Program-made: the position numbers and the translations under genes
Source: an uncultured Lachnospiraceae bacterium
GTDB lineage: Bacteria > Bacillota > Clostridia > Lachnospirales > Lachnospiraceae
NCBI GenBank assembly: GCA_950097145.1
Contig: CATNCF010000001.1
Span: 124,001 to 188,000, forward strand
Reading direction: 5' to 3'
Length of the DNA: 64,000 nucleotides
In this document: positions 28,001-36,410 of the stretch, in pieces
Numbering within the stretch: the first letter of the stretch is position 1
How the letters are laid out: every line of letters starts with the position of its first letter
The notes under the pieces: generated by a model
Told to the model about the DNA's origin: nothing
The model's database searches: none
The model's input: only the letters and a program-made list of their open reading frames with translations

Positions 28001-29443
28001 TTAATAAGCTTTTCCCCAATATACCAGCTTATGTGCGGGTTTACCGCAGCAAACGCATACATCTGAAATGACTTCCTGGTCTTCCAGAGGCATACAACGG
28101 GACGTTGCTGTTGTCTCTTCTTTAATTTTATTCTCACATTCCACATCACCACACCACATCGCACGGATAAAGCCTGGTTTGTTTTCCACTGCATCCTTAA
28201 AATCAGAATAAGACTTCACATCACAGATGTGAGAATCCCGATGTTCCCTGGCACGGTTATACATATCGTTCTGAATCTCTTCCAGAAGCTTTTTGACTGT
28301 CTCTGACACCTGAGCATAAACACACTCTGTCTTTTCTCTGGTATCACGGCGGACAAGAACACATTTTCCCGCTTCTATGTCTTTTGGCCCCAGTTCTACA
28401 CGAATTGGAATTCCGCGCATCTCCTGCTCTGAAAATTTCCATCCCGGACTCTTATCACTGTCATCCATTTTCACACGCATTCCAGCAGATTTCAAAGCAT
28501 CCCTCACTTCTGCTGCACACTCTAAGACGCCGTCCTTATGCTGCTGAATGGGAATAACCATCACCTGGAGGGGTGCAATTCTTGGAGGCAGTACAAGTCC
28601 TGAATCATCACCATGTACCATAATGATTGCCCCAATAAGACGCGTTGTCATTCCCCAGGAAGTCTGATGCACATACTGCAGTTTGTTTTCACGGTCTGTG
28701 TACTGAATATGAAAAGCCTTCGCAAATCCATCGCCAAAGTTATGGCTGGTGCCAGATTGCAGCGCTTTTCCGTCATGCATCAATGCCTCGATGGTATAGG
28801 TTGCTTCTGCTCCTGCAAATTTTTCCTTTTCTGTCTTTTTTCCCCGGATCACTGGCATTGCAAGAACTTCCTCACAAAAATCAGCATAGAGATTCAGCAT
28901 TTGAATGGTGCGCTCTTCTGCCTCCTCCGCCGTTGCATGAGCAGTGTGTCCTTCCTGCCACAAAAACTCTCTGGAACGCAGGAACGGTCTGGTCTCTTTT
29001 TCCCAGCGCACCACAGAACACCACTGGTTATAGCATTTCGGCAAATCCCGGTAGGACTGGATATCATTTGCATAAAAATCACAGAATAATGTTTCAGAGG
29101 TAGGTCTGACACACATTCTTTCCTGCAAAGGATTTAAACCGCCATGCGTCACCCACGCCACCTCCGGCGCAAACCCTTCCACATGATCTTTTTCCTTCTG
29201 GAGCAGGGATTCTGGAATAAACATGGGCATGTATACATTTTCCACTCCTGTTTCTTTAAATCTCCGGTCCAGCTCATTCTGAATATTTTCCCAGATTGCA
29301 TATCCGGCAGGCTTGATCACCATACAGCCTTTTACACTGGAATAATCAATTAATTCTGCTTTTTTTACCACATCTGTGTACCATTGTGCAAAATCAGTAT
29401 CCATAGATGTAATTGCTTCTACTAATTTCTTGTCTTTTGCCAT
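28001..29443 (-). CDS. proS: prolyl-tRNA synthetase (archaeal/eukaryotic type)
   Basis: Charges tRNA-Pro. 480 aa class-II synthetase of the ProS type 3 form without an editing insert. [32 protein letters not shown] (motif 2 region), [18 protein letters not shown] and [19 protein letters not shown] (motif 3) are visible. The C-terminal domain has a Cys-rich metal-like segment ([19 protein letters not shown]). The start MAKDKKL follows AGAAAGGAGAAAG; the longer frame of 16 residues reaches into the leader and is rejected. Controlled by the upstream proline T-box. Confidence 0.97.
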   Translation of the reverse strand: MAKDKKLVEAITSMDTDFAQWYTDVVKKAELIDYSSVKGCMVIKPAGYAIWENIQNELDRRFKETGVENVYMPMFIPESLLQKEKDHVEGFAPEVAWVTHGGLNPLQERMCVRPTSETLFCDFYANDIQSYRDLPKCYNQWCSVVRWEKETRPFLRSREFLWQEGHTAHATAEEAEERTIQMLNLYADFCEEVLAMPVIRGKKTEKEKFAGAEATYTIEALMHDGKALQSGTSHNFGDGFAKAFHIQYTDRENKLQYVHQTSWGMTTRLIGAIIMVHGDDSGLVLPPRIAPLQVMVIPIQQHKDGVLECAAEVRDALKSAGMRVKMDDSDKSPGWKFSEQEMRGIPIRVELGPKDIEAGKCVLVRRDTREKTECVYAQVSETVKKLLEEIQNDMYNRAREHRDSHICDVKSYSDFKDAVENKPGFIRAMWCGDVECENKIKEETTATSRCMPLEDQEVISDVCVCCGKPAHKLVYWGKAY

Positions 29444-29520
29444 AATCTTTCTCCTTTCTAAAAAACAGTATTTATTCTGACGGTTAATCACCGATATTTA
29501 ACCGCTGGAGCAACAAATTC

Positions 29521-29757
29521 AAAAACCGCCGGACATCTGATCCCCATAGGGACCGGAGTTCCGGCGGTACCACCCTGATTAATGTTCATAGTCATTCTCT
29601 CAAACGCCTTAACGCGGCAATACGGCGTATGTCTTACGCGGCTCCAAGGCGGGTTCCGAATATTCTTATGGAAAATCTCTCACCAATGATTTCCTCTCTG
29701 TCCATCTTCCTATCCGTACTATTCCTCTTCTTCACCTTATACTCTATGGTTCTTACA
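29521..29757 (-). promoter_or_regulatory. T-box riboswitch, proline specifier
   Basis: On the minus strand AATCAGGGTGGTACCGCCGG (about 29561-29580) is the T-box. The stem CCGCCGGA/TCCGGCGG (29526-29533 with 29560-29567) followed by TTTTT is the terminator. AGAGAGG...ATTGGTGAGAG marks stem I. GGAA-CCC-G at 29651-29653 is the likely proline specifier (CCG, shifted one base, is also Pro). The leader sits before proS. Confidence 0.93.
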
Positions 29758-29763
29758 ATGGTT

Positions 29764-29792
29764 ATTCTATGATAATTTTTTCAGATTGTCAA
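29764..29792 (-). promoter_or_regulatory. proS promoter
   Basis: Minus strand TTGACA (29787-29792), 17 bases, TAGAAT (29764-29769). Most of it lies inside the left 31-bp direct repeat. Confidence 0.88.
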
Positions 29793-29795
29793 GTA
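29765..29795. repeat. 31-bp direct repeat, left copy
   Basis: Begins TTCTATGATAA and ends CAGATTGTCAAGTA; 30 of 31 bases match 31198-31228. It bounds the ATPase island and contains the -35, spacer and part of the -10 of proS. Confidence 0.9.
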
Positions 29796-29955
29796 TTGAA
29801 TATTTCATTATAAAACTGTTTCATAAAAACTTCTTTTTCAATTGTATAAATTTCACTATAGAGCGTCCCTTTATAAATATCCAGTCCAAACAGAATTCTT
29901 TCTTTTTGACCCGCCAATTGCCCAAAGTGCTGTATATTTTTTCATCAAACTGCAT
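29789..29955 (-). pseudogene. small gene downstream of the island ATPase, frameshifted
   Basis: ATG at 29953-29955 (site GGGGAAATAAT, 8 bases after the ATPase stop) opens MQFDEKIYSTLGNWRVKK, which as written ends after 44 residues at 29821. A one-base change in the A-rich AAAAAGAAAG tract switches to ERILFGLDIYKGTLYSEIY... and continues to TGA at 29789-29791, inside the left direct repeat. The intact product would be about 55 aa. It looks like the second gene of an ATPase two-gene unit. No family is recognised. A homopolymer sequencing error is possible. Confidence 0.6.
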
Positions 29956-29965
29956 ATTATTTCCC

Positions 29966-31083
29966 CTACGACAAGTATTCCAAAGGCTTGTACAAAAGTT
30001 CGTAAATTTTATCTGTTTCTTCTGTTACATCCTGCGCCCGAAATAAATTCTGTTCTGCTTCCTCCATCACATAGTAGCGCCCTTTTTTCTTTATCCCATG
30101 GTCTGCCATTTTAACCTCAAGTGCCCTGATAAAATACGAGCTATGGGAATTAACAATAGAGCGTACTCCCATATATTTGTACATTAAAACCAGAATCTCA
30201 GCAAATTTCAAATGCCATTCTGGATGCAGGTTCGTTTCAGGCTCATCAATGAGTAATATACTGTTTCTTTTCAACTTTCCTCTTTCAACAAGAGTCTGGA
30301 TAATCAGAAAGTTTTTCATCCCGGAAGCAACATTTGTGATATTTACAGAATTATTCAAACTCTTATCCCTGAAAACAATCGCTCCAGAAGGCATCTTCTC
30401 TAAGTTCCCCTGAATCACCTCTTCTAATATACTCTTAACTAGTTTCACATTATCCTCTATCTCCTGATATTCTTCTAAAGTTGGTTCCTGTTTCTGCTCA
30501 GATAGTGCAGACCTTATATCATATTCCGGGGAATACGCCCTCCGTACCATAGAAGGACGTTCTATCATATCCAGAAGATTATATGCCGGAAGATAAAATA
30601 CGTCCGCCTCTGAATTTACATTATATCTCATATCAATAATTTTGTTATCATTTACTGCTATAAAGTAATGTTCTTTCTCAGAATCTATATCTACAGACGC
30701 TTGATTTGTACTATGCAGACTATTCATCTGCACTTTAAATATATTGCGGATGTACATTTCACCAATATATTTTAAATCACTTTCTCTTTGGCGTGTACAA
30801 ATCTCTTTAATTTTTTTATACATAGGCATTAAAAATTGTTCTGAACAAAATTTATCCAAATTGAAATCATTTGGCCAGAATTCTTTATACTCTTCAAAAC
30901 TATCTATAAAAATCATTCTGAATAAATTATAATGTTCTTTTGTGCCATCCATAAAAGTACTGATATATGCAGCTTTTAAAATCGTACTTTTCCCCATATT
31001 GTTATAACCCGCTATTACTGTCACACCATCCAAAATCTATTCTTCTATTCCAAATTTTTGCAATGACTAATTCTTAGATACAT
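29966..31083 (-). pseudogene. AAA ATPase (OLD/AAA_15-like), broken N-terminus
   Basis: The readable body (29966-31033, 355 codons from TTG) shows Walker A GYNNMGKST, an ABC-like NVASGMKNFLI, Walker B SILLIDEPETNLHPEWH and a switch histidine in IVNSHSSYFIRAL. Upstream the natural start is MYLRISHCKN from ATG at 31081, but a frameshift in the T-run and an in-frame TAG at 31037-31039 separate it from the Walker A strand (FGIEE-stop-ILDGVTV). Such ATPases often work in phage defence with a partner. The gene is probably dead, unless the TTG start is used. AT-rich and flanked by direct repeats, so acquired. Confidence 0.75.
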
Positions 31084-31197
31084 TATATGCAGCCATGATA
31101 CTTTTTAGAACAACAAATATCATGGCTGCAAAGATTTGACAAATAAAACGCAGAAAAATTTTCCTCTCCCGACATCGGCATATTAGCAGTTCTGATT

Positions 31198-31228
31198 TTC
31201 TATGATAAATTTTTCAGATTGTCAAGTA
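31198..31228. repeat. 31-bp direct repeat, right copy
   Basis: Matches 29765-29795 with one difference. It includes the last codons and TGA stop of the AI-2E permease gene, so the island duplicated the junction between that gene and the proS promoter. Confidence 0.9.
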
Positions 31229-32245
31229 GATTTCCTTTATTAGTATATAGGAAAGCGGCCCCAAAGCAAATCCCCACAAACCATAAATTCCAAGCCCCAC
31301 ATACATACTGACAATTACAGACAGAGGATGCATCCCCAGTTTATTTCCCACTAATTTGGGCTCTAAAATCTCCCGCATCAAGGTACATATGGTATATATG
31401 ACGGTATAGATTGCCGCCAGCATATATTTTCCCTGCAGCAGTTCAATTAATGCCCATGGTATAAAGATTGTTCCTGTCCCTAAAAAAGGCATGGCATCGC
31501 AAATCCCAATTCCACACCCTGCCAGCAGGGCATAATGATTTCCAGACAAATATAATCCGGCCACACAGACTGCAGAAATGGCAAACATAATGATTACCTG
31601 GGCTTTGATGTAAGCGCCTCCTGCTTCATAAGTTTTCCGGCACACTTTAAGGCTTATCTGCCCAATAGGATTATTTTCCATAGCCGACCGGATTTTTTTA
31701 TAATCCTTCAAGATCAAAATCGTACTGATAATCACTACAAAACAGATTCCAATGCAGACAAATGTATTTCTTGCATAAGTAATGGTTCCATCCATCAAAG
31801 CTGGTACCATGTTTGTTTTCATATGCCGCATCAGTTCCGGAAGCTGTTTCTGCACGCCATCCTGAATAACCTGTGCCTGGATGCCTGTCATTGCTTCCAC
31901 CTGACAGCAGCAATCGTTGAAAAACATCTGAAACTGCCTCTTATACTCCTCAAAATTCTCGGCCACGTTTACAAACTGTTCCAGCAGTGTTTTCAAAAAG
32001 TAAATCAGCAGTGCGCCCAGCATCAGAACCAAAAGTCCTACTAAAATGGAAGACCATATGCTCCTTTTCCCTCTTAACTTTTTTTCTAATTTTTCCACCA
32101 GCGGATTCAAAATCTTTGCCAGCAAAAAGGCAATAAAAAAGGGAACTACCAGTGGCAGCAGCCAGCGGATGCAGGCATAAACTGCCACAGTAATTCCCAG
32201 AATTTTTCCTATCTTCCGCCCGTTTTCTTTGACTTCATCTCTCAT
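31214..32245 (-). CDS. AI-2E/YtvI-type membrane permease
   Basis: 343 aa with about seven to eight hydrophobic segments. The layout is that of the AI-2E exporter family (PF01594): paired N-terminal helices, a soluble middle part (about 80-150) and a C-terminal bundle with LLAGCGIGICDAMPFLGTGTIFIPWALIELL and LGIYGLWGFALGPLSYIL. In spore formers the relative YtvI is linked to sporulation; substrate here is unknown. The ribosome site is weak (CTGATTCC before ATG). Its last codons (YLTI-stop) lie in the right direct repeat. Confidence 0.88.
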   Translation of the reverse strand: MRDEVKENGRKIGKILGITVAVYACIRWLLPLVVPFFIAFLLAKILNPLVEKLEKKLRGKRSIWSSILVGLLVLMLGALLIYFLKTLLEQFVNVAENFEEYKRQFQMFFNDCCCQVEAMTGIQAQVIQDGVQKQLPELMRHMKTNMVPALMDGTITYARNTFVCIGICFVVIISTILILKDYKKIRSAMENNPIGQISLKVCRKTYEAGGAYIKAQVIIMFAISAVCVAGLYLSGNHYALLAGCGIGICDAMPFLGTGTIFIPWALIELLQGKYMLAAIYTVIYTICTLMREILEPKLVGNKLGMHPLSVIVSMYVGLGIYGLWGFALGPLSYILIKEIYLTI

Positions 32246-32309
32246 GGAATCAGTATGCGCGGATTATTTTAAATTATACGAGTATTGATGTTATTCTTTG
32301 GGGGTTCGA

Positions 32310-32350
32310 CTAAGCACAAGGGCTCCTCCCGCTTCGCGGGTCCCTCCTCA
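32310..32350 (-). terminator. GC-rich hairpin in the pseudouridine synthase 3' end
   Basis: CCCGC-GAA-GCGGG inside GGGACCCGCGAAGCGGGAGG forms a strong stem within the final codons; no long T-run follows, so it may be a processing or REP-like element rather than a terminator. Confidence 0.35.
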
Positions 32351-33083
32351 TGCTAACAAATTCCATATCTTTGCGGCTTCGGGGATGAGAAAATGCAAGT
32401 TTTACGGAACATAATGCCACTGGAAGATATCCGTTCGGACAATGAGGATTATACTTTTTATCTCCTATCAGGGGATGTCCTGCATGTGCCATCTGAACGC
32501 GGATCTGATGGTGCCGTCCTGTCTCCAGGATGATCAGCAGCAAGCTCATAGGAGCATTTCTTGAACTTTCCCAATGAGAAGAGAAAATCCTTCTCCCGGC
32601 CTGCTTGAAGCTATTCCATCCTTCTTCTGGTTCTTCCACATGTTCCTGTCCTGGCTGCCATACTTCTATGGTTTCATACGAAAGCCTGGCCTTTTTCGCA
32701 CCCTGTGTAGTTCTGGAAACCACACAGGAAGTGTTGGTCTTTCCATCCCGCAGCAGATAATCTTCCAGAACACCGGATGTCTGCTGGAAGATTCCTTCTG
32801 TAAGAGCCAGATAACATTTGTTCATGCTTTTTTCTCTGGACTGCCTGCTTAAATCAGCCGCTGCCTGCTTTGTTCTGGCAAACACCATAATACCCTCTAC
32901 AGGCTGATCCAGCCTGTGAACCACAAAAACCTGGTTTTCTTCTCCTTTTTCTGTAAAATAGTTCCGCAAAAGGCTTACCATATCCTGTTGTCCCGGTTTT
33001 GCAGTCTGTACTGGAATGCCAGCCGGTTTATGGCAGACCACAAGATCTCTGTCCTGATAAATAATTTCGATATTTTTCTTCAT
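32310..33083 (-). CDS. RluA-family pseudouridine synthase
   Basis: 257 aa. VVCHKPAGIPVQT opens the catalytic domain, VHRLDQPVEGIMVFART (about 55-71) holds the catalytic Asp, and TGRHHQIRVQMAHAGHPLIGDKKY (about 194-217) is the C-terminal RluA motif. It modifies uridines in rRNA or tRNA; the exact target cannot be told. No S4 domain is present. It starts six bases after the response regulator stop, so it is co-transcribed with it. The last codons (RRDPRSGRSPCA) are also a GC-rich hairpin. Confidence 0.92.
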   Translation of the reverse strand: MKKNIEIIYQDRDLVVCHKPAGIPVQTAKPGQQDMVSLLRNYFTEKGEENQVFVVHRLDQPVEGIMVFARTKQAAADLSRQSREKSMNKCYLALTEGIFQQTSGVLEDYLLRDGKTNTSCVVSRTTQGAKKARLSYETIEVWQPGQEHVEEPEEGWNSFKQAGRRIFSSHWESSRNAPMSLLLIILETGRHHQIRVQMAHAGHPLIGDKKYNPHCPNGYLPVALCSVKLAFSHPRSRKDMEFVSMRRDPRSGRSPCA

Positions 33084-33089
33084 CGCAAA

Positions 33090-33779
33090 TCAAACCTTAA
33101 ACCGATAACCAACACCCCAGATCGTCTCAATGTACTGAGGCTTGGCAGTATTTAATTCAATCTTTTCCCGTATTTTCTTGATATGCACCGTTACAGTTGC
33201 AATATCTCCTACAGATTCCAAATCCCAGATCTTGCTGAACAATTCTTCTTTGCTGAATACACGGTTGGGATTCTGTGCCAAAAATGCCAGAAGGTCAAAT
33301 TCCTTCGTTGTAAACTGCTTTTCTTCCTCATTGATCCACACCCGCCGCGCCGTTTTATCAATTTTCAGCCCACGGATTTCAATCATGTCATTTTCCTGTA
33401 CATTACTGTTAATGAGACGCTCATATCTGGAGAGATGCGCTTTCACCCTTGCCACAAGCTCACTTGGAGAAAAGGGTTTCGTAATATAATCATCTGCTCC
33501 CAGCCCCAGCCCACGGATTTTGTCAATATCATCTTTCTTGGCAGATACCATCAAAATAGGCGTATTCTTATTCTCCCGGATTTTTTTACAAATCTCGAAC
33601 CCGTCTACACCTGGCAGCATCAGATCCAGAATAAACATGTCGAAATCCTCACTCAATGCCCGGACAAGTCCCTGATTGCCGTTGTTCTCAATTTCCACTG
33701 TAAAGCCGCTGAGTTCCAGATAATCTTTTTCCAAATCGGCGATGGCCACTTCGTCCTCAATAATCAATACTTTACTCAA
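33090..33779 (-). CDS. OmpR/PhoB-type response regulator
   Basis: 229 aa. Receiver domain with acidic IIEDE (about 6-10), phospho-acceptor Asp in FILDLMLPGVDGF (about 52) and Lys in DYITKPFSPSELV (about 103). The C-terminal winged helix ends TVTVHIKKIREKIE...VWGVGYRF-type. The start is TTG at 33777-33779, supported by a perfect AGGAGG seven bases upstream within the kinase gene; TTG overlaps the kinase stop as TTGA. Target genes are unknown. Confidence 0.95.
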   Translation of the reverse strand: MSKVLIIEDEVAIADLEKDYLELSGFTVEIENNGNQGLVRALSEDFDMFILDLMLPGVDGFEICKKIRENKNTPILMVSAKKDDIDKIRGLGLGADDYITKPFSPSELVARVKAHLSRYERLINSNVQENDMIEIRGLKIDKTARRVWINEEEKQFTTKEFDLLAFLAQNPNRVFSKEELFSKIWDLESVGDIATVTVHIKKIREKIELNTAKPQYIETIWGVGYRFKV

Positions 33780-35266
33780 CTTACTACCTCCTGATATTTC
33801 CGAATTACAAAATACATGATCGTTCCTGTTCCCTCTTTACTGTTCGCCCAGATTTTCCCGCCATGGTCTTCTATAATCTTTTTCACAATAGACAGTCCAA
33901 TCCCGCTGCCTCCGGTGGAAGAATTCCTCGAAGCATCCGTGCGGTAAAACCGATCAAAAATGTACGGAAGATCCTTTGCCGCAATTCCTTTGCCGTTATC
34001 TTCAATCTCTATCTGTATAAAATCTCCCACATCCCGGATACGGATATTGATAAATCCCTGCTCTTTGTCCAGGTATTTAATGGAGTTACTGATAATATTA
34101 TTGATAACACGCCGAAGCTGCTCCGGATCTGCAATGATCAGCACGTCCCTGTCTGCATAATCTATATAATTCAGCCTGATATTTTTGGCCTCCAAATCTA
34201 ATCCAACTTCTTCCACACAATCATCAAAATAATCTGCCACATTGATCCGGTTAAAGTTGTAGGGAACACGGTTCGTATCAATTCTGGAATACAGCGTCAA
34301 TTCATTGATAAGGGTATCCATCTCATTTGCCTTATTGTAAATAGTGCGGATATACTTGTCCTGCTTTTCCGGCGTATCTGCTACTCCGTCCATAATTCCC
34401 TCCACATACCCTTTGATGGCTGTGATAGGGGTCTTCAAATCGTGAGAAATATTGCTGATAAGCACCCGGCTTTCCTTCTCTCCCGCCAGCATTTCCTCCT
34501 CAGATTCTTTTAAACGGACACGCATTTCTTCAAAATTCCGGCATAATTCTCCTATCTCATCTCTTCCCTCTGTTTCTACTGTAAAATCCAGATTGCCCGC
34601 CTTAATATTCTGGGCTGCCGTCTGCAGCTTATGGATCGGATTGATAATTCCCTGATAAATCCAAACCGTAAGCATTCCTGCCGTAAAGATCAGAATTAGT
34701 AAAATAGAAATCATCAGATCCAGCAGAATACCCTTAATGTCCGGCAGCAGGCGTTCCATGGAAGTAATAATAAATATGCTTCCCTTGTCGTCATTAGGAA
34801 ACCTAAAATCAATCTGCTTGATCAGCGCCTGTTCTTCTCCTTCCAGATAAAATCCGGAACCGGCGCTCTGGAGTACATCACTGTCGTACTCTGGCAGATT
34901 TTCCCTCAGAGAATGTTCCAAATTGTCCGTTCCCTCATAAACCAGTTCCTCACCACGCCGGACAATCAGATAAGAATATTTTTTCTCCAGTTCCCGGTTA
35001 ATCTCATTTAAATAATCTTGGTCTTCTAAATTCCTGGGGTCTTCTCTTGCTGTCTTCTGCAGCTTCTCATAACTGGACTTGGTAAAATGGCTCAGCACCT
35101 TGAAAGAATTTACAAAATAGTCATAGGCATTTCCATCAATATTATAAATCTGGCGTATAGCCTTATGCTGATACTGGCCAAATCCCCACATTGTAGCTCC
35201 CGCAAGGAGGACAGGCACTAATATAATGATAAAAAAGGAAATAATCAGTCTGGTTCTTAATTTCAT
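33776..35266 (-). CDS. sensor histidine kinase (HAMP, HisKA, HATPase)
   Basis: 496 aa. Two membrane helices (about 8-28 and 180-203) bracket an extracellular sensor domain of some 150 residues. HAMP (about 205-255) leads into HisKA with SNISHDLKTPITAIKGYVEG (His about 275), then N-box ISNSIKYL, and G boxes DNGKGIAAKDLPYIFDRFYR and GGSGIGLSIVKKI. The kinase comes before its regulator, the reverse of the commonest order. The signal sensed is unknown. GGAAGGAATCAT precedes ATG. Confidence 0.95.
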   Translation of the reverse strand: MKLRTRLIISFFIIILVPVLLAGATMWGFGQYQHKAIRQIYNIDGNAYDYFVNSFKVLSHFTKSSYEKLQKTAREDPRNLEDQDYLNEINRELEKKYSYLIVRRGEELVYEGTDNLEHSLRENLPEYDSDVLQSAGSGFYLEGEEQALIKQIDFRFPNDDKGSIFIITSMERLLPDIKGILLDLMISILLILIFTAGMLTVWIYQGIINPIHKLQTAAQNIKAGNLDFTVETEGRDEIGELCRNFEEMRVRLKESEEEMLAGEKESRVLISNISHDLKTPITAIKGYVEGIMDGVADTPEKQDKYIRTIYNKANEMDTLINELTLYSRIDTNRVPYNFNRINVADYFDDCVEEVGLDLEAKNIRLNYIDYADRDVLIIADPEQLRRVINNIISNSIKYLDKEQGFINIRIRDVGDFIQIEIEDNGKGIAAKDLPYIFDRFYRTDASRNSSTGGSGIGLSIVKKIIEDHGGKIWANSKEGTGTIMYFVIRKYQEVVS

Positions 35267-35392
35267 AATGATTCCTTCCGCAATATACGAGACATTTTTT
35301 ATTATTATATCAATGTTATGGACAAAATCCTATGGAATTTTTCTAAAAAATCTAAAATTTGTGTAAACTTACACAATAACCAACTATCCCAT

Positions 35393-36126
35393 TTACAGTT
35401 TCAACCGCAGGATCCCTGTAAGGGATTCATTCAGCCGTTTTTCTATAATAGTCCCATCCTGCAATGCATTCCATATCCCCTCATAAGCTGGGGACTGCCG
35501 CCATAAGAACGCCGTTTCACCACAGTATTTTCTGGATTGGTAAGCACATCTGCCACTGGTGCAAAGTCCAGATCGAATCCCATACGGCTCAGATATTCTC
35601 CTATGGTATCCCCCAGGGTATAGGCAGCGCCCGGAGCCTCGGACGCCCCGATCTGCGAAATATCTGAAAAAGACGGCACATTCATTCCTGCCCAGGATGC
35701 AATCCTTGTCACCTGCCCTCCTTCTTCATCCACTCCAGTAAATAAAGGCAGTCCAATTCGTTCCTGGCTGAATGACTGCTGGTTACTAAGCATTTGCAAA
35801 ACCTGTGCCTCTGAGCTGATATTACTAAGGCGGTTAAATGTCGATGTTTTTACTTGTCTAAATTTTTATCTGCTGCGTTGTCATCAATCGCTGCAGCACT
35901 CGCTACAGCTCAATCTTCCGCCTTGCAGATAGAAATTTATTCTGCGTAAAATTCATTCGACATTTAACCGACTTAGTAATATTTTCCTTAAAAAGCACCA
36001 GTCCGCCAACAGGATATTGATCCATTGCTGCCTGGACAGACTCTCCTGCCTCAGTTACAGAAGAATATCCGGCAAGAGCTTCCGGCGTCACAAAAAAAGC
36101 TGCGCCGCCTTTCCGCCATTTTTCAT
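35393..36126 (-). pseudogene. GH3 beta-N-acetylhexosaminidase (NagZ-like) remnant
   Basis: Opens at ATG 36124-36126 with GGGAGGTAATTT, reading MKNGGKAAQL; one T is missing from a T-run (7 instead of 8) before FFVTPEALAGYSSVTEAGESV. GGLVLFKENI is then split by a 152-bp MITE. It resumes ISSEAQVLQMLSNQQSF, GLPLFTGVDEEGGQVTRIA and GFDLDFAPVADVLTNPENTVV. A deletion of some 150-200 residues follows, and a frameshifted tail EGIWNALQDGTIIEKRLNES ends at TAA 35393. GH3/NagZ enzymes remove terminal N-acetylglucosamine from muropeptides. Four lesions make it non-functional. Confidence 0.9.
35825..35976. mobile_element. 152-bp MITE in the GH3 pseudogene
   Basis: Terminal inverted repeats CTAAGGCGGTTAAATGTCGA (left) and the complement of TCGACATTTAACCGACTTAG (right) match except one base. 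Inner arms (AAATTTCTATCTGC / GCAGATAAAAATTT) also pair, so it folds as one hairpin. It is flanked by TA on both sides; removing the element and one TA restores the frame KENINISSEA. No ORF. TA duplication fits IS630/mariner-type mobilisation (inference). Confidence 0.88.
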
Positions 36127-36243
36127 AAATTACCTCCCTTTTTCGTCAAACTTTGCCAATCATTTTCACTATACACATAGCAATTTGCAATGTCAACACC
36201 ATTTTCTTGTGAGACATATACCCAAACTGGCACTATTTCTTTA

Positions 36244-36272
36244 TTGACAAATGTCTTCATAATTTTTATACT
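36244..36272 (+). promoter_or_regulatory. promoter of the HD-GYP gene
   Basis: TTGACA (36244-36249), 17 bases, TATACT (36267-36272), leaving a leader of about 130 bases. The leader shows no convincing c-di-GMP riboswitch. Confidence 0.85.
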
Positions 36273-36410
36273 AGAATTAGGGTTTTAAAAGGGTGATAAC
36301 ATTCACTTTATACTATATATTGAATTGCTGTCTTTTCTTCAGCAGTAACGTATAGTTTTCGCAAGGCAAATCCGGTCACATTTTAATTGTTTTAAGCAGG
36401 GAGAAATGAA

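Noticed and set aside
36279-36410. Possible c-di-GMP riboswitch before the HD-GYP gene
   Set aside because: The leader has a GCAAGGCAAATCCGG stretch reminiscent of GEMM, but the conserved core and paired stems could not be found.
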